Source of the DNA: DATJGR01 sp963780795
Lineage (GTDB): Bacteria > Pseudomonadota > Gammaproteobacteria > Pseudomonadales > Azotimanducaceae
Direction: 5' to 3'
Assembly (NCBI GenBank): GCA_963780795.1
Contig: CAWADH010000013.1
Coordinates: forward strand, 62,001-126,000
DNA length: 64,000 bases
Shown: positions 17,342-27,784 of the stretch, piece after piece
How positions within the stretch are numbered: the first letter of the stretch is position 1
Layout of the letters: every line of letters begins with the position of its first letter
Made by a program: the position numbers and the translations under genes
The notes under the pieces: model-generated
What the model saw: only the letters and a program-made list of their open reading frames with translations
The model's database searches: none
Told to the model about the DNA's origin: nothing

Positions 17342-20300
17342 AATCCTTCAATCTCACGCAGTGGGCGCTCGACCATCGTCCGGTCGTCGTGTTCCTGATG
17401 CTCGTGATCGGCATCGGCGGCACGCTCGCGTTCGGCCGGCTCGGTCAACTCGAGGATCCGAATTTCTCGGTCCCGTCGATGACGGCGATGGTCTATTGGC
17501 CGGGCGCATCTGCGCAGCAGATGCAGGACGAGGTGCTGAACCGGATGGAGAAGAAATTCGAGCAGCTCGATCACTACGAAAAGGTCGTCACGTTCGCGCG
17601 CCAGGGCTTCGGCGGCATGACGCTGAGCGTGTGGGGCGGCACGTCGAAAGCGGATCAGCGCGAGGCCTGGTATCAGGCGCGTAAGAAGTTCAGCGACATC
17701 GAACTCGAGCTGCCCGAGGGCGTCATCGGGCCGATCTTCAACGACGAGTACGGCGACGTCTCGGGGATCATGTACGCGCTCAAAGGCGAAGGCATCGGCC
17801 AGGCTGAGCTATCGGACGAGGCGGAAATCATCAAGCGCCGGCTGCTAAAGGTGCCGATGGTCAAGAAGGTGGAGATCTACGGCAAGCAGGCCAAGAAGGT
17901 CTATGTCGAGTTCTCGCACCAGCGGCTGGCCGCCCTCGGCATCACGCCGGCGATGATCGCGGAAAGTCTGCGCAATCAGAACAGCATGCTGCCGGCGGGG
18001 TCGATCGACACCCGCGGCGATCGCGTGCTCGTGCGCGTGAGCGGTCAGTTCAAGAGCGTAGACGACATCCGCAGCGTTCCGATCACGGCCGGCGGGCGCA
18101 CGATCAAGCTCGGCGACTTCACGACGATTACGCGCGGCTTCGAGGATCCGCCGACCTACACCGTGCGCCACAACGGCGAACCGGTGCTGATGCTCGGTAT
18201 CGTGATGACCGACGACGGCAACATCGTCGAGCTCGGCAAAGGGATCGACAAAGAAGTCGCCGCGATCCAGACGGAGATACCATATGGGTTCGAGCTCGAG
18301 CGCGTCGCCGATCAGCCAACCACTGTCAGCGAGTCGCTGTGGGAATTCGAGCGATCGCTGCTCGAAGCGCTCGCGATCGTGCTCGCGGTCAGCCTGCTCA
18401 GCCTCGGCTGGCGCACCGGCATCGTCGTCGGCTTGTCCGTGCCGATCGTGCTCGGCGCGGTCGCGCTGGTGATGCTGATGATGGGCTGGAACCTCGAGCG
18501 CGTGTCACTCGGCTCGCTGATCATCGCGCTGGGGCTCCTCGTCGACGACGGCATCATTGCCGTCGAGATGATGGTCGTGAAGATGGAACAGGGCTGGGAC
18601 CGCGTGAAGGCGGCCGCGTTCTCGTACTCGGCGACCGCGATGCCGCGGTTGACCGGCGCGCTGATCACCGTGGCGGCGTTCATGCCGATCGGGTTCGCGA
18701 AGTCGGTGACGGCCGAGTACGCGGGCGGCATCTTCTGGATCGTCGGCAGCGCGGTGATCTTCTCGTGGTTCGTCTCGGGACTGATCACGCCGTACCTCGC
18801 GATCAAGTTGCTGCCGACGGATTTCGGCAAGCACCATACGGGCGGCGATCCGTACGACACACCGCTCTATCGCAAGCTGCGCGGGCTGATCGAACTCGCG
18901 CTCGCGCGGCGCTGGTGGGTGATCGGCGCCACGGTCGCCGCGCTCGCGCTGGCGCTGCCGGCGATGAAGCTCGTGCCGCAGCAGTTTTTCCCGGCCGCGA
19001 CGCATCCGGAACTCATCGTCGAGTTGCGCCTCAAGGAAGGCGCATCGTTCGCCGCCACGACCGAGCAGGTCGAAAAGATGGAGGCCGTGCTCGCGAAAGA
19101 CGCGGACGTGAAGTATTACGACGCGTACACGGGGGCCGGTTCCCCGCGCTTTTACCTCGCGCTGACCCCCGAATTGCCGAATCCCGGCTATGCGGTGTTC
19201 GTCGTCATGACGAAGGACATCGACTCGCGGGAACGGGTGCGGGCGCGCCTGATGGCGAGCGTCGGCGAACAGTTCCCGGACGTGTGGGTGCGGATCTGGC
19301 GCCTGGAGATGGGTCCGCCGGTCGGCTTCCCGGTGCAGTTCCGCGTGGTCGGTCCGGACACGCAGAAGGTCCGCGAGATCGCCCGCGAGGTCGAACACGT
19401 GGTCGCATCGAATCCCAAGGTGCGCGACGTGCAGCTCGATTGGAACGATCCGGTGCGAACCTTGAGAGTGGAACTCGATCAGGACAAGGCGCGCGCGCTC
19501 GGCCTCGCCCCGGCCGACGTCTCGCTGGTGACGCAGACGGTGATGAACGGCGCGACGCTGTCGCAGCTGCGCGAACACGAAGATCTGATCGACATCGTTG
19601 CGCGCGCGGTGCCGTCCGAGCGTCGCGATCTCGACACGCTGAAGGACATTAACCTGTTCACGCGTCAGGGCACCGTCGTGCCGCTGTCGCAGGTCGCACG
19701 CGTGCGTTACGTGCTGGAAGAACCCGTGTTGTGGCGCCGCAATCGCGACATGGCGATCACGGTGCGCGCCGACGTCAAAGACGGCGAGGAGGGCGTGAGT
19801 GCAACGCAATCGATCGTGCCGATGCTCGCGGACATCGAGGCGAAGCTGCCGTCCGGCTACCGCATCGACGTCGGCGGCGCGGTCGAGGAAAGCGACAAGG
19901 CGAACCGCGCGCTCGCGGCGGTCGTGCCGGTCATGATCGTGACGGTCCTGACCATACTGATGCTGCAGCTGCAGAGTCTGTCGCGCATGGCGATGGTGTT
20001 CCTGACCGCGCCGCTCGGCCTGATCGGCGTCGTCATCGCGCTGCTCGTGACCCGGGCGCCGCTCGGGTTCGTCGCGATCCTCGGCATCATCGCGCTCAGC
20101 GGGATGATCATGCGCAACGCGGTCATCCTGATCGATCAGATCCAGACCGAGATGGCCGAGGGTCGCGATGCGTGGACGGCGGTCGTCGACGCCGCCGTGC
20201 ATCGAACCCGTCCGGTCGTGCTGACCGCGACCGCGACGGTGCTCGCGATGTTCCCGCTCACGCGCAGCATCTTCTGGGGTCCGATGGCAATCTCAATCAT

Positions 20301-20430
20301 GGGCGGCCTCACGATCGCAACCGTGCTGACGATCTTCTTCGTGCCGGCGCTGTACGCGGCGTGGTTCCGCGTGCGGCGCGCGGCGGCCGAAACAGATCGC
20401 ATCGAACCGGCGGCGCATCCGGCGGCATAG
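17338..20430 (+). CDS. RND efflux pump inner-membrane transporter
   Basis: A 1030-residue intact RND transporter with 12 membrane segments and two large periplasmic loops. The N-terminal helix carries LDHRPVVVFLMLVIGIGGTL; the proton-relay helix TM4 holds LGLLVDDGIIAVEMM with the two conserved Asp, and ALITVAAFMPIGF follows. It resembles the subgroup of AcrB/MexF relatives that accompany one adaptor and a NodT-type outer-membrane factor; substrates unknown. Unlike its two partners it has no frameshift, which argues that the operon is not decaying. Last gene of the TGACG-box C operon. Confidence 0.92.
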   Translation: MKSFNLTQWALDHRPVVVFLMLVIGIGGTLAFGRLGQLEDPNFSVPSMTAMVYWPGASAQQMQDEVLNRMEKKFEQLDHYEKVVTFARQGFGGMTLSVWGGTSKADQREAWYQARKKFSDIELELPEGVIGPIFNDEYGDVSGIMYALKGEGIGQAELSDEAEIIKRRLLKVPMVKKVEIYGKQAKKVYVEFSHQRLAALGITPAMIAESLRNQNSMLPAGSIDTRGDRVLVRVSGQFKSVDDIRSVPITAGGRTIKLGDFTTITRGFEDPPTYTVRHNGEPVLMLGIVMTDDGNIVELGKGIDKEVAAIQTEIPYGFELERVADQPTTVSESLWEFERSLLEALAIVLAVSLLSLGWRTGIVVGLSVPIVLGAVALVMLMMGWNLERVSLGSLIIALGLLVDDGIIAVEMMVVKMEQGWDRVKAAAFSYSATAMPRLTGALITVAAFMPIGFAKSVTAEYAGGIFWIVGSAVIFSWFVSGLITPYLAIKLLPTDFGKHHTGGDPYDTPLYRKLRGLIELALARRWWVIGATVAALALALPAMKLVPQQFFPAATHPELIVELRLKEGASFAATTEQVEKMEAVLAKDADVKYYDAYTGAGSPRFYLALTPELPNPGYAVFVVMTKDIDSRERVRARLMASVGEQFPDVWVRIWRLEMGPPVGFPVQFRVVGPDTQKVREIAREVEHVVASNPKVRDVQLDWNDPVRTLRVELDQDKARALGLAPADVSLVTQTVMNGATLSQLREHEDLIDIVARAVPSERRDLDTLKDINLFTRQGTVVPLSQVARVRYVLEEPVLWRRNRDMAITVRADVKDGEEGVSATQSIVPMLADIEAKLPSGYRIDVGGAVEESDKANRALAAVVPVMIVTVLTILMLQLQSLSRMAMVFLTAPLGLIGVVIALLVTRAPLGFVAILGIIALSGMIMRNAVILIDQIQTEMAEGRDAWTAVVDAAVHRTRPVVLTATATVLAMFPLTRSIFWGPMAISIMGGLTIATVLTIFFVPALYAAWFRVRRAAAETDRIEPAAHPAA

Positions 20431-20451
20431 AAACGAGTGAGGCAGGCAAAC

Positions 20452-20898
20452 ATGGACAACGCAATCGTCAGCGCGCTGGCGGCAGTACTGGGTTCGCTGG
20501 TAGGCGGCTCGGCGACAGTCGCGAGCGTGTGGTTGACGCAGAAGACCGTCGGCAAGCGGGAACTACTCTATATGGAAATCCCGAAGCGCGAGACCTTGTA
20601 CGGCGAATTCATCAGCGAATGCTCGAAGCTGTTTCTGGATGCGCTGTCCCATTCGATCGACAATCCCGACAAATTGCTGGGCGCATTTTCGCTACTGAAT
20701 CGCATTCGTCTCGCTGCATCACCCGCTGTGCTCGCCGAGGCGGAGGGTGTGCTGCGGCGGATCACTGAACAGTATTTCGCGCAGGAGCTGACGCTGGATC
20801 AAATGCGAGAACTCACGCACTCCGATGCCGCCGATCCGCTGAAACCATTCGGAGAGGCTTGTCGTGCGGAACTGCGCTCGCTGCGTGCGATCGTGTAG
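20452..20898 (+). CDS. Membrane-anchored protein of unknown function
   Basis: A 148-residue protein with one N-terminal hydrophobic segment (AIVSALAAVLGSLVGGSATV) and a helical cytoplasmic part with RETLYGEFISECSKLFLDAL and a LLNRIRLAASPAVLAEAEG motif. Similar small proteins with a single helix and a conserved YxxFI core occur widely as hypotheticals. The start at 20452 was preferred over the GTG at 20437. It follows the pump gene by 21 bp and may be part of that operon. Confidence 0.6.
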   Translation: MDNAIVSALAAVLGSLVGGSATVASVWLTQKTVGKRELLYMEIPKRETLYGEFISECSKLFLDALSHSIDNPDKLLGAFSLLNRIRLAASPAVLAEAEGVLRRITEQYFAQELTLDQMRELTHSDAADPLKPFGEACRAELRSLRAIV

Positions 20899-20922
20899 TG
20901 CGCCGGAGCAACCGTCCGCAAC

Positions 20923-21580
20923 TCAAGGTTTGTCGGACGGAATACTCGCTGCGGCGTCGAGACGCTCGCGTAGGAGCCGTGCCCACGCCTGCACTGTGGC
21001 GCGAACCGCCTCATCGGCCGTCGCCATGTCTGCGTCATGCTTCGCTACCACGTGATCGCTGGCGCGGACCATGATCGCGTTCGAGGTCGAGTCGTGAAGT
21101 TCGAGCACGAGGATCGCTTCGCCGACGTTTGGCACAGTCAGCTGGTCGTCCTTGCCGGCCGCGTTCTCCGGCACGTACGACACGACGTCGAGCAGATCGC
21201 CTCTCACCGTCAATACGTCGGAACCGGGGGCGTTCGTCAGCGTGAAGAATCGGCTCTTAGCCAGTTCCTCGCGGAAAGCGGCGTCGACGATGCCCTGCAG
21301 GGACTCCTTCTGGCGCGTCGTGACCGGGGCGGGCTTCGGCCCATCGGCGTCCATCTGCGCGCGCGGGCTTGAGCGGCCGGTATTGGATGAACGAAGGCGC
21401 GAACATCACCTTGTGATAGCTGCGCACGTCGAACTGTTTACGAACCCAGAGCTGTTCGAACACGTCACTTTCGCGGCGATACAGTCCGTCATCCGACATT
21501 TCGAATGGCGGAGCTTCCGCGCCCGCAGCGAACGGTGGAGCGCACACCAAGAGGAGAAGAACCAGAAAGGCTATCCGCAT
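20923..21580 (-). CDS. DUF3313-like exported protein, frameshifted
   Basis: Reading leftward from 21580, the protein opens with a clear signal peptide (MRIAFLVLLLLVCAPPFAAG) and FDVRSYHKVMFAPSFIQYRP, then breaks in a GCGCGCGC run at 21355-21366. The remainder, one base on, is ESLQGIVDAAFREELAKSRF, then VLTVRGDLLDVVSYVPEN and GEAILVLELHDSTSNAIMVR, which matches the DUF3313 lipoprotein-like pattern. Removing one base gives 218 residues. Function of the family is unknown. It is convergent with the preceding gene and divergent from phosphoketolase. Confidence 0.6.
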
Positions 21581-21857
21581 TGACGGGGTCTCCTATTCGG
21601 AACCGGCGACGGGGTGTCGGCCGGTGCACACGTTAGTCACGCTCGCCGAGCGTCACACATGATTCGTTCGTTCCTCCTATGACGGTCCGACAAACAAGAA
21701 CCGCTACGCGAGCGAGGTTGGGCGTTGCGGGAGCGGTCGCAAATTCGTAGATGTACTTAACGGTGTCCGCGCGGCGGTCGTGTCCGACTTGGTGGAATTC
21801 GCGTATCGACTACGCCACGCGAGCTGCATAGTTTCGCTGATGTTGGGAGGGCTATCC
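21581..21857. other. Divergent intergenic region upstream of phosphoketolase
   Basis: A region of about 280 bp between two divergent genes. It contains a near-perfect inverted repeat at 21636-21656 (GTCACGCTC facing GAGCGTCAC, one mismatch, 3-nt loop) and two copies of GTGTCCG 17 bp apart near 21760-21790. No TGACG-box with correct -10 spacing is present. A Shine-Dalgarno GGGAGG precedes the phosphoketolase ATG. Confidence 0.4.
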
Positions 21858-24299
21858 ATGAGTGCGCAAGGTCCTTCGATGAAGCACGAGTATGGCGCCG
21901 GCAGTCTCCGCGCGACGGAATTGCGCACGCTCGACGCCGTTTGGCGCGCCTCGAACTACCTGTCAGTGGGTCAGATCTATTTGATGGACAATCCGCTGCT
22001 GCGCGTGCCGCTCACGCGCGCGCACATCAAGCCGCGCTTGCTCGGACATTGGGGCACGACCCCAGGTCTCAACTTCGTCTACGTGCATCTGAACCGCGTG
22101 ATCACGCAGTGCGATCTCGAAATGATGTACGTCATCGGACCGGGACACGGTGGCCCTGGCCTCGTCGCGCAAGCCTGGCTGGAAGGCACGTACAGCGAGG
22201 TGTACTCGAACGTGCCCCAAAACACCGAAGGCATGCAGCGGCTGTTCAAGCAATTCAGCTTCCCGGGCGGCATTCCTAGCCATGTGGCGCCGGAGACGCC
22301 GGGATCGACTCACGAAGGCGGAGAGCTCGGCTACGCGCTGTCGCATGCATTCGGTGCTGCGTTTGACAACCCGAACCTGATCGTCGCGTGCGTGGTGGGC
22401 GACGGTGAAGCCGAGACCGGACCGCTCGCCACCGGCTGGCACGGCAACAAGTTCCTGAACCCGGCAACCGACGGTTGCGTGCTGCCGATCCTGCATTTGA
22501 ACAGCTATAAGATCGCCAATCCGTGTTTTCTCGCGCGCATTCCGAAGGACGAGCTCACGAAGCTGCTCGAGGGTTATGGCTACGCGCCCTACTTCGTCGA
22601 AGGCGACGAACCAGCGACGATGCACGAAACGATGGCCACGACGCTCGATCGCGTCGTCGACGACATTCAGCGTATCTGGGCAGGCGCGCGCCAGGGTGGG
22701 GTCGTTAGGCGGCCACAGTGGCCGATGATCGTGCTGCGCACACCAAAGGGCTGGACGTGTCCGCGCGAGATCGACGGCAAGCTCTGCGAGGGCTACTGGC
22801 GCAGTCACCAGGTGCCGATGAGCGACATGGACAAGCCCGAGCACATCCGCATTCTCGAGCAGTGGATGAAGAGCTATCAGCCGGAGGAGCTGTTCGTCGC
22901 GACGGGCCGGCTCAAGGCGGAGTTCACCGACCTGACGCCGGTCGGGACGCGGCGGATGAGTGCGAATCCGCACGCGAACGGCGGCCTGCTGCTGAAGGAT
23001 CTAAGGCTGCCGGACTTCCACGACTATGCGGTGCCGGTTCGGAAACCCGGCACGATGCTGGTTGAATCGACGCGCGTGCAGGGCCAGTACCTGCGCGACG
23101 TCATGAAGCTCAACCTGACGGATTCGAACTTCCGGCTCTTCAGTCCGGACGAGAACAATTCGAACCGCTGGCAGGACGTGCTCGACGTGACGAATCGCTG
23201 CTACGTCGCCGAGATCCTGCCCGAGGACGATCACCTCGCGCCCGACGGTCGCGTGATGGAAGTACTCTCGGAGCATCAGTGTCAAGGTTGGCTGGAAGGC
23301 TATCTGCTGACGGGACGTCATGGTTTCTTCAGCTGCTACGAAGCGTTCATCCACATCGTCGATTCGATGCTCAACCAGCATGCGAAGTGGCTGAAGGTGT
23401 CCAAGCACATTCCGTGGCGGCGCCCGATCGCGTCCCTGAACTACCTCTTGAGCTCGACGTCTGGCGGCAGGACCACAACGGATTCAGTCATCAGGATCCC
23501 GGCTTCATCGACCACGTCGTGAACAAGAAGGCGGATGTGATCCGCGTGTATCTGCCGCCGGATGCGAACTCGCTGCTGTGGGTCACCGACCATTGCCTGC
23601 GCACGCGCGATTGCGTGAACGTCGTCGTCGCCGGCAAGCAGCCGGCGCTGCAGTGGTTGACGATGGATCAAGCCGTCAAGCACTGCACCGCGGGAATCGG
23701 CATCTGGGAGTGGGCCAGCAACGATCAGGGTGGCGAACCCGATGTCGTCATGGCGTGCTGCGGCGACGTGCCGACGCTCGAGACGCTCGCCGCGGTGCAG
23801 CTGATGCGCCGGCATTTGCCGGAACTCAAGGTGCGCGTGATCAACGTCGTGGACTTGATGAAGCTGCAGCCGAACGAAGAACACCCGCACGGGCTCACGG
23901 ACCGCGCAGTTCGACGTGCTGTTCACGACGGACAAGCCGATCATCTTCGCGTTTCACGGCTATCCGTGGCTCATCCACCGGCTGACCTATCGCCGCCACG
24001 GGCACGACAACCTGCACGTGCGCGGCTACAAGGAAGAGGGCACCACGACGACGCCGTTCGACATGGTCGTGCTGAACGACCTCGATCGATTCCATCTCGT
24101 CGGCGACGTCATCGACCGCGTGCCGCAGCTCGGCGCGCGCGCGGCGTACTTCAAGCAGGCGATCCGCGACAAGCTGATCGAGCACAGGGAATACATCTGC
24201 CGGCACGGCGAGGACATGCCGGAAATCACCGCGTGGCGCTGGGGCGAGTTCGCAGACGACGGCGGCCGCGCGAGTTCGACAGAAGCGGACAACGGTTGA
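21858..24299 (+). CDS. xfp: Xylulose-5-P/fructose-6-P phosphoketolase, two frameshifts
   Basis: A thiamine-diphosphate enzyme cleaving xylulose 5-phosphate (and often fructose 6-phosphate) with phosphate to acetyl-phosphate. The N-terminal third has GHWGTTPGLNFVYVHLNR, the GPGHGGPG loop and the ThDP motif VVGDGEAETGPLATGWH. The frame shifts near 23453-23458, where a G is missing before DVWRQDHNGFSHQDPGF, and again near 23902-23908, where one base is extra before QFDVLFTTDKPIIFAFHGYP. With both corrected the product is 813 residues, the family norm, and no catalytic motif is lost. GGGAGG precedes the start at 21858. Acetyl-phosphate production fits its neighbours glycogen phosphorylase and PPK2. 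Confidence 0.9.
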
Positions 24300-24300
24300 G

Positions 24301-24765
24301 ATGGATCGACGCGATATGAGACACGTCAGTCAGGAACAGCGCAGACAAATGATCGCCACCGCCGCGTACTTGCGCGCCGAGCGACGCGGTTTCAGCAACG
24401 GCGACGCCGTTAGCGACTGGTTGGAGGCGGAGGCGGAAGTGGAGGCCGAGCTCGCCAAATACGATCTGCTCGCGGATCTGGACGAGAGGCTCGCGACCGC
24501 CAACGAAAAGCTGCAGGGGCTGCGCAAACGCTTCTCGAGGTTGAGAGCCGAAGCGCGCGAGGAGTTCACCGACGAACTCGCAAAACTCGTGAAGCTGCGT
24601 GACCGCTTGCAGATGAAGATCGAGGCGGTGCGCGCCGAGAGCGAAGTCGCCGGCGAAAAGGCGCTGCAACGTGCAGAGAAGGCAAAGCAGCAGGCCGAGA
24701 GAGCATGGCAACAGATCTCGCGCTCCCTAGAGCGCCTGACGAGCAAGCGCAAGCGCGGCGACTGA
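24301..24765 (+). CDS. DUF2934 domain protein with coiled coil
   Basis: A 154-residue protein. The N-terminus RRQMIATAAYLRAERRGFSN, then AVSDWLEAEAEVEAEL, is the DUF2934 motif (IxxxAYxxxExRGFxxGxxxxDWLxAExE). The C-terminal about 90 residues form a long charged coiled coil (LQGLRKRFSRLRAEAREEFT, AEKAKQQAERAWQQISRSLE). It starts one base after the phosphoketolase stop, so the two are probably co-translated. DUF2934 proteins often sit beside glycogen and stress genes; molecular role unknown. Confidence 0.75.
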   Translation: MDRRDMRHVSQEQRRQMIATAAYLRAERRGFSNGDAVSDWLEAEAEVEAELAKYDLLADLDERLATANEKLQGLRKRFSRLRAEAREEFTDELAKLVKLRDRLQMKIEAVRAESEVAGEKALQRAEKAKQQAERAWQQISRSLERLTSKRKRGD

Positions 24766-24795
24766 CTGACGCCGCAGAACATCGAAGGTGACATC

Positions 24796-27309
24796 ATGAC
24801 GCAGCCTCCTGCCGAAGTTCGCCCGACGACCGACGACGCACCGTTGGATCTGGCGACTCTGGTCGCGCGCTACGGCTGCGGACCGGTGGAGTTCACCGGT
24901 ACCGAGAATGCACTTTACGAGCGCCACTTGACGTTCGACGACGTCATCGCCGTCGATGAGGCCGGTCCAAGCGAGCGCTTCGCGGCCTTTGCGCGGGCGG
25001 TGCGCGATGTCCTGTCGCAGCGCTGGATCCTCACGGAAAAGACCTATGAACGCGCGAATCCGAAGCGCATCTACTACCTGTCGATGGAATACCTCATCGG
25101 TCGTTCGCTCGCGAACAACGTGACGAACCTGCAGCTCGATGCGGCCGCCGCGCGGGTCGCGCAGCACGAACAGCTCGATTGGATCGCGCTGCTCGAACAG
25201 GAGCCCGACGCGGGGCTTGGCAACGGCGGTCTCGGCCGCCTCGCTGCCTGTTTCCTCGATTCGATGGCGACGCTCGAACTTCCCGCGATGGGCTATGGGT
25301 TGCGCTACGAGTACGGGATCTTCAAGCAGAAGATCGAGAACGGTTGGCAGCAAGAGCGCCCCGACAACTGGCTGCGCTATCCCGATCCGTGGGAAGTCGT
25401 GCGGCCGCACGAGCAGGTCGAGGTCAAAGTCGGCTGCACGTTCGCGATGCACGAAGGCCGTATGAATCTCGTGCCCGGTACGCCGTCGAGCATCATCGGC
25501 ATTCCGTATGACCGCCCCGTCGTCGGCTACGGCGGAAAGACCGTCAATACGCTGCGGCTCTGGGCGGCCGCGGCGCCGGACGTTTTCGATTTCGCACGGT
25601 TCAGTCGCGGCGAGTTCATCGAGGCGCTCGCTGACACGCTCGGCGCCGCGTCGCTGACGCGCGTGTTGTATCCCGACGATTCGACGATGCAGGGGCAGGG
25701 GCTGCGGTTCATTCAGGAGTACTTCCTCGTCGCGTGCTCGCTTGCAGATCTCGTTCGGCGTTTCCGCCGTACCAACAGCCATTGGCATGCGCTGCCGGAG
25801 AAAGTCGCGATTCAGCTCAACGACACGCATCCGGCGCTCGCGGTGCCGGAACTGATGCGCATCCTCCTCGACGAGGCGCATCTGCGCTGGGACGATGCCT
25901 GGGATCTCACGCGACGCACGCTCGCGTACACGAACCACACGCTCTTACCGGAAGCGCTCGAGAAGTGGCCGGTCGCGTGGTTCGAGATGCTGCTGCCGCG
26001 ACACCTCGAGATCATCTACGAAATCAACCGCCGACTGCTCGACATGGTGCGTCACCGATTTCCGGCGGACGAGGCACGTGTCGCGCGCGTGAGCCTGATT
26101 GCGGAGAACGCCGAACGGCACGTACGGATGGCACATCTCGCGGTCGTCGGCTCGCACAGCACGAATGGCGTCTCCGGCATTCACTCCGAACTCCTGCGCA
26201 CGACGACACTGAAGGACCTCGCAGAGCTCGTTCCCGAGCGTTTCAACAACAAGACCAACGGCGTCACGCCGCGACGCTGGCTGTTGACGGCGAATCCGCC
26301 GCTCGCGCGGCTGATCAGCGATGCGCTCGGCGATGCATGGATCACGGATCTCGAGCAACTTGCGCGGTTACGCGAACGAGCTGGCGACCCGGATCTGCTT
26401 GCGGCATTTCATCGGGCGAAGCGCGAGGCAAGGGCGCGCCTCAGCAATTGGGTTGGCGTGCAGTACGGATATCAGATCGACCCTGACACGATCATCGACT
26501 GCCATGTGAAGCGCATCCACGAGTACAAGCGGCAACTCCTGAATGCGCTGCGGATCATCGTGCTGTATCAGCGGGTACGCGCAAATCCCGAGCTAGGAGT
26601 GGCGCCGCGCACGTTCGTATTCGCGGGCAAGGCGGCGCCCGCGTATCACCTCGCGAAGCTGATCATCAAACTCATCAACAACCTCGCGCGCACGATCGAC
26701 GCAGACCTGGCGGTACGAGGCCGGCTTCGCGTGCTGTTCTTGCCCGATTACAACGTCTCGCTTGCGGAACGGCTCATCCCAGCGAGCGACGTGTCGAATC
26801 AGGTTTCGACCGCCGGCTACGAGGCAAGCGGCACGAGCAACATGAAATTCATGATGAACGGCGCGCTGACCCTTGGCACGCGCGATGGAGCGACGATCGA
26901 GATGGCCGAGGAGGCCGGCGAAGAGAATTTCTTCCTGTTCGGGTTGACGGCGCAGCAGGTCGCCGACAGTCGCGGCTGGTACGACCCGAACTGGCACTAC
27001 GATCACGAGCCGGAAACGCGCGCGGCGCTGGATCTGATCCGCGCCGATCACTTCAGCCGCGACGAGCCCGGCGTGTTCGCGCCGCTGCTCGCGATGCTGC
27101 TCGAGCGCGGTGACTACTACATGCATCTCGCCGATTTGAAGTCGTATCTGGATGCGGATGCCCGGCTCGTCGCGCTGCATGCGGATTCCGAGGCGTGGGC
27201 ACAGAAGGCGCTTTTCAATGTCGCCGCGTCCGGCAAGTTCTCGAGCGACCGCACGATCGCCGAATACGCGCGCGACATCTGGCACGTGCATCCGTGGCGG
27301 GTGGAGTGA
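24796..27309 (+). CDS. glgP: Glycogen/alpha-glucan phosphorylase
   Basis: An 837-residue GT35 phosphorylase releasing glucose 1-phosphate from glycogen or maltodextrin. Motifs include YYLSMEYLIGRSLANNV near residue 93, AGLGNGGLGRLAACFLDSMA near 138, and the pyridoxal-phosphate site YEASGTSNMKFMMNGAL with Lys684. Length is typical and the gene is intact. It is 30 bp downstream of the DUF2934 gene, with an AAGG-type ribosome site. Feeding sugar phosphates toward the neighbouring phosphoketolase would allow acetyl-phosphate/ATP recovery from glycogen; this coupling is inferred from the operon. Confidence 0.95.
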   Translation: MTQPPAEVRPTTDDAPLDLATLVARYGCGPVEFTGTENALYERHLTFDDVIAVDEAGPSERFAAFARAVRDVLSQRWILTEKTYERANPKRIYYLSMEYLIGRSLANNVTNLQLDAAAARVAQHEQLDWIALLEQEPDAGLGNGGLGRLAACFLDSMATLELPAMGYGLRYEYGIFKQKIENGWQQERPDNWLRYPDPWEVVRPHEQVEVKVGCTFAMHEGRMNLVPGTPSSIIGIPYDRPVVGYGGKTVNTLRLWAAAAPDVFDFARFSRGEFIEALADTLGAASLTRVLYPDDSTMQGQGLRFIQEYFLVACSLADLVRRFRRTNSHWHALPEKVAIQLNDTHPALAVPELMRILLDEAHLRWDDAWDLTRRTLAYTNHTLLPEALEKWPVAWFEMLLPRHLEIIYEINRRLLDMVRHRFPADEARVARVSLIAENAERHVRMAHLAVVGSHSTNGVSGIHSELLRTTTLKDLAELVPERFNNKTNGVTPRRWLLTANPPLARLISDALGDAWITDLEQLARLRERAGDPDLLAAFHRAKREARARLSNWVGVQYGYQIDPDTIIDCHVKRIHEYKRQLLNALRIIVLYQRVRANPELGVAPRTFVFAGKAAPAYHLAKLIIKLINNLARTIDADLAVRGRLRVLFLPDYNVSLAERLIPASDVSNQVSTAGYEASGTSNMKFMMNGALTLGTRDGATIEMAEEAGEENFFLFGLTAQQVADSRGWYDPNWHYDHEPETRAALDLIRADHFSRDEPGVFAPLLAMLLERGDYYMHLADLKSYLDADARLVALHADSEAWAQKALFNVAASGKFSSDRTIAEYARDIWHVHPWRVE

Positions 27310-27402
27310 GCGCTCGACCTGGGCGGACTCGAGAGAGCTGGCGACGTCGCTTCGCAGTAGGCGGTAGTATGGACGTCTCGATAGACTCGGCGAGGGAATA
27401 TC

Positions 27403-27741
27403 ATGGCGATTCGCAATATCAGGCGCGCCGTCGTGGCGATTTCATGCGTCGCCTTGATAGCGGGCAGCGGGCTGGCGATGGCCCAGGAAACCTACCCATC
27501 TGGCGGCGCCGATTCGGGTGCCATGGCGGCAGATCTGATCTTCGTGCGCCCCATCGCCCTCGTGGGCACCGTGGTTGGTGCGGCGATTTTCGTGGTGACC
27601 CTGCCATTTACCCTGCCCACCCAGAGTGCCGAAGAGGCGGGGAGAGCACTCGTGGAGAACCCGTTCGAGTACACCTTCAACCGTCGCCTGGGAGATTTCG
27701 ATCACTGCGGCGCTGCGCGCCACGCTTGCGGGGGCGGCTGA
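27403..27741 (+). CDS. Small exported membrane protein, unknown
   Basis: A 112-residue protein with a signal peptide (SCVALIAGSGLAMAQ) and one hydrophobic segment (LVGTVVGAAIFVVTLPFTLP) followed by AGRALVENPFEYTFNRRLGD. The combination RPxxLVxTVxGxxxFVVTLPF...PxxxTFxRxLG occurs in a group of short gammaproteobacterial membrane proteins without known role. A GAGGGAA site lies 5-10 bp before the ATG. Confidence 0.6.
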   Translation: MAIRNIRRAVVAISCVALIAGSGLAMAQETYPSGGADSGAMAADLIFVRPIALVGTVVGAAIFVVTLPFTLPTQSAEEAGRALVENPFEYTFNRRLGDFDHCGAARHACGGG

Positions 27742-27784
27742 TTTCGGGGCGGACCGGGCTTTCTTCCTGCCGGTGCGGCGTAGC

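Noticed and set aside
18505..20202. A 565-codon open frame on the minus strand opposite the RND pump gene
   Set aside because: It is the antisense shadow of a GC-rich, clearly conserved gene; its translation is His/Arg/Asp-rich without any motif, and no ribosome site precedes it.
21636..21656. GTCACGCTC/GAGCGTCAC inverted repeat with ACTAACGTG nearby on the minus strand, as a fifth TGACG-box
   Set aside because: The second TGACG half-site is missing and the distance to the ACTA element is 5 bp too short, so it does not match the four-copy architecture.
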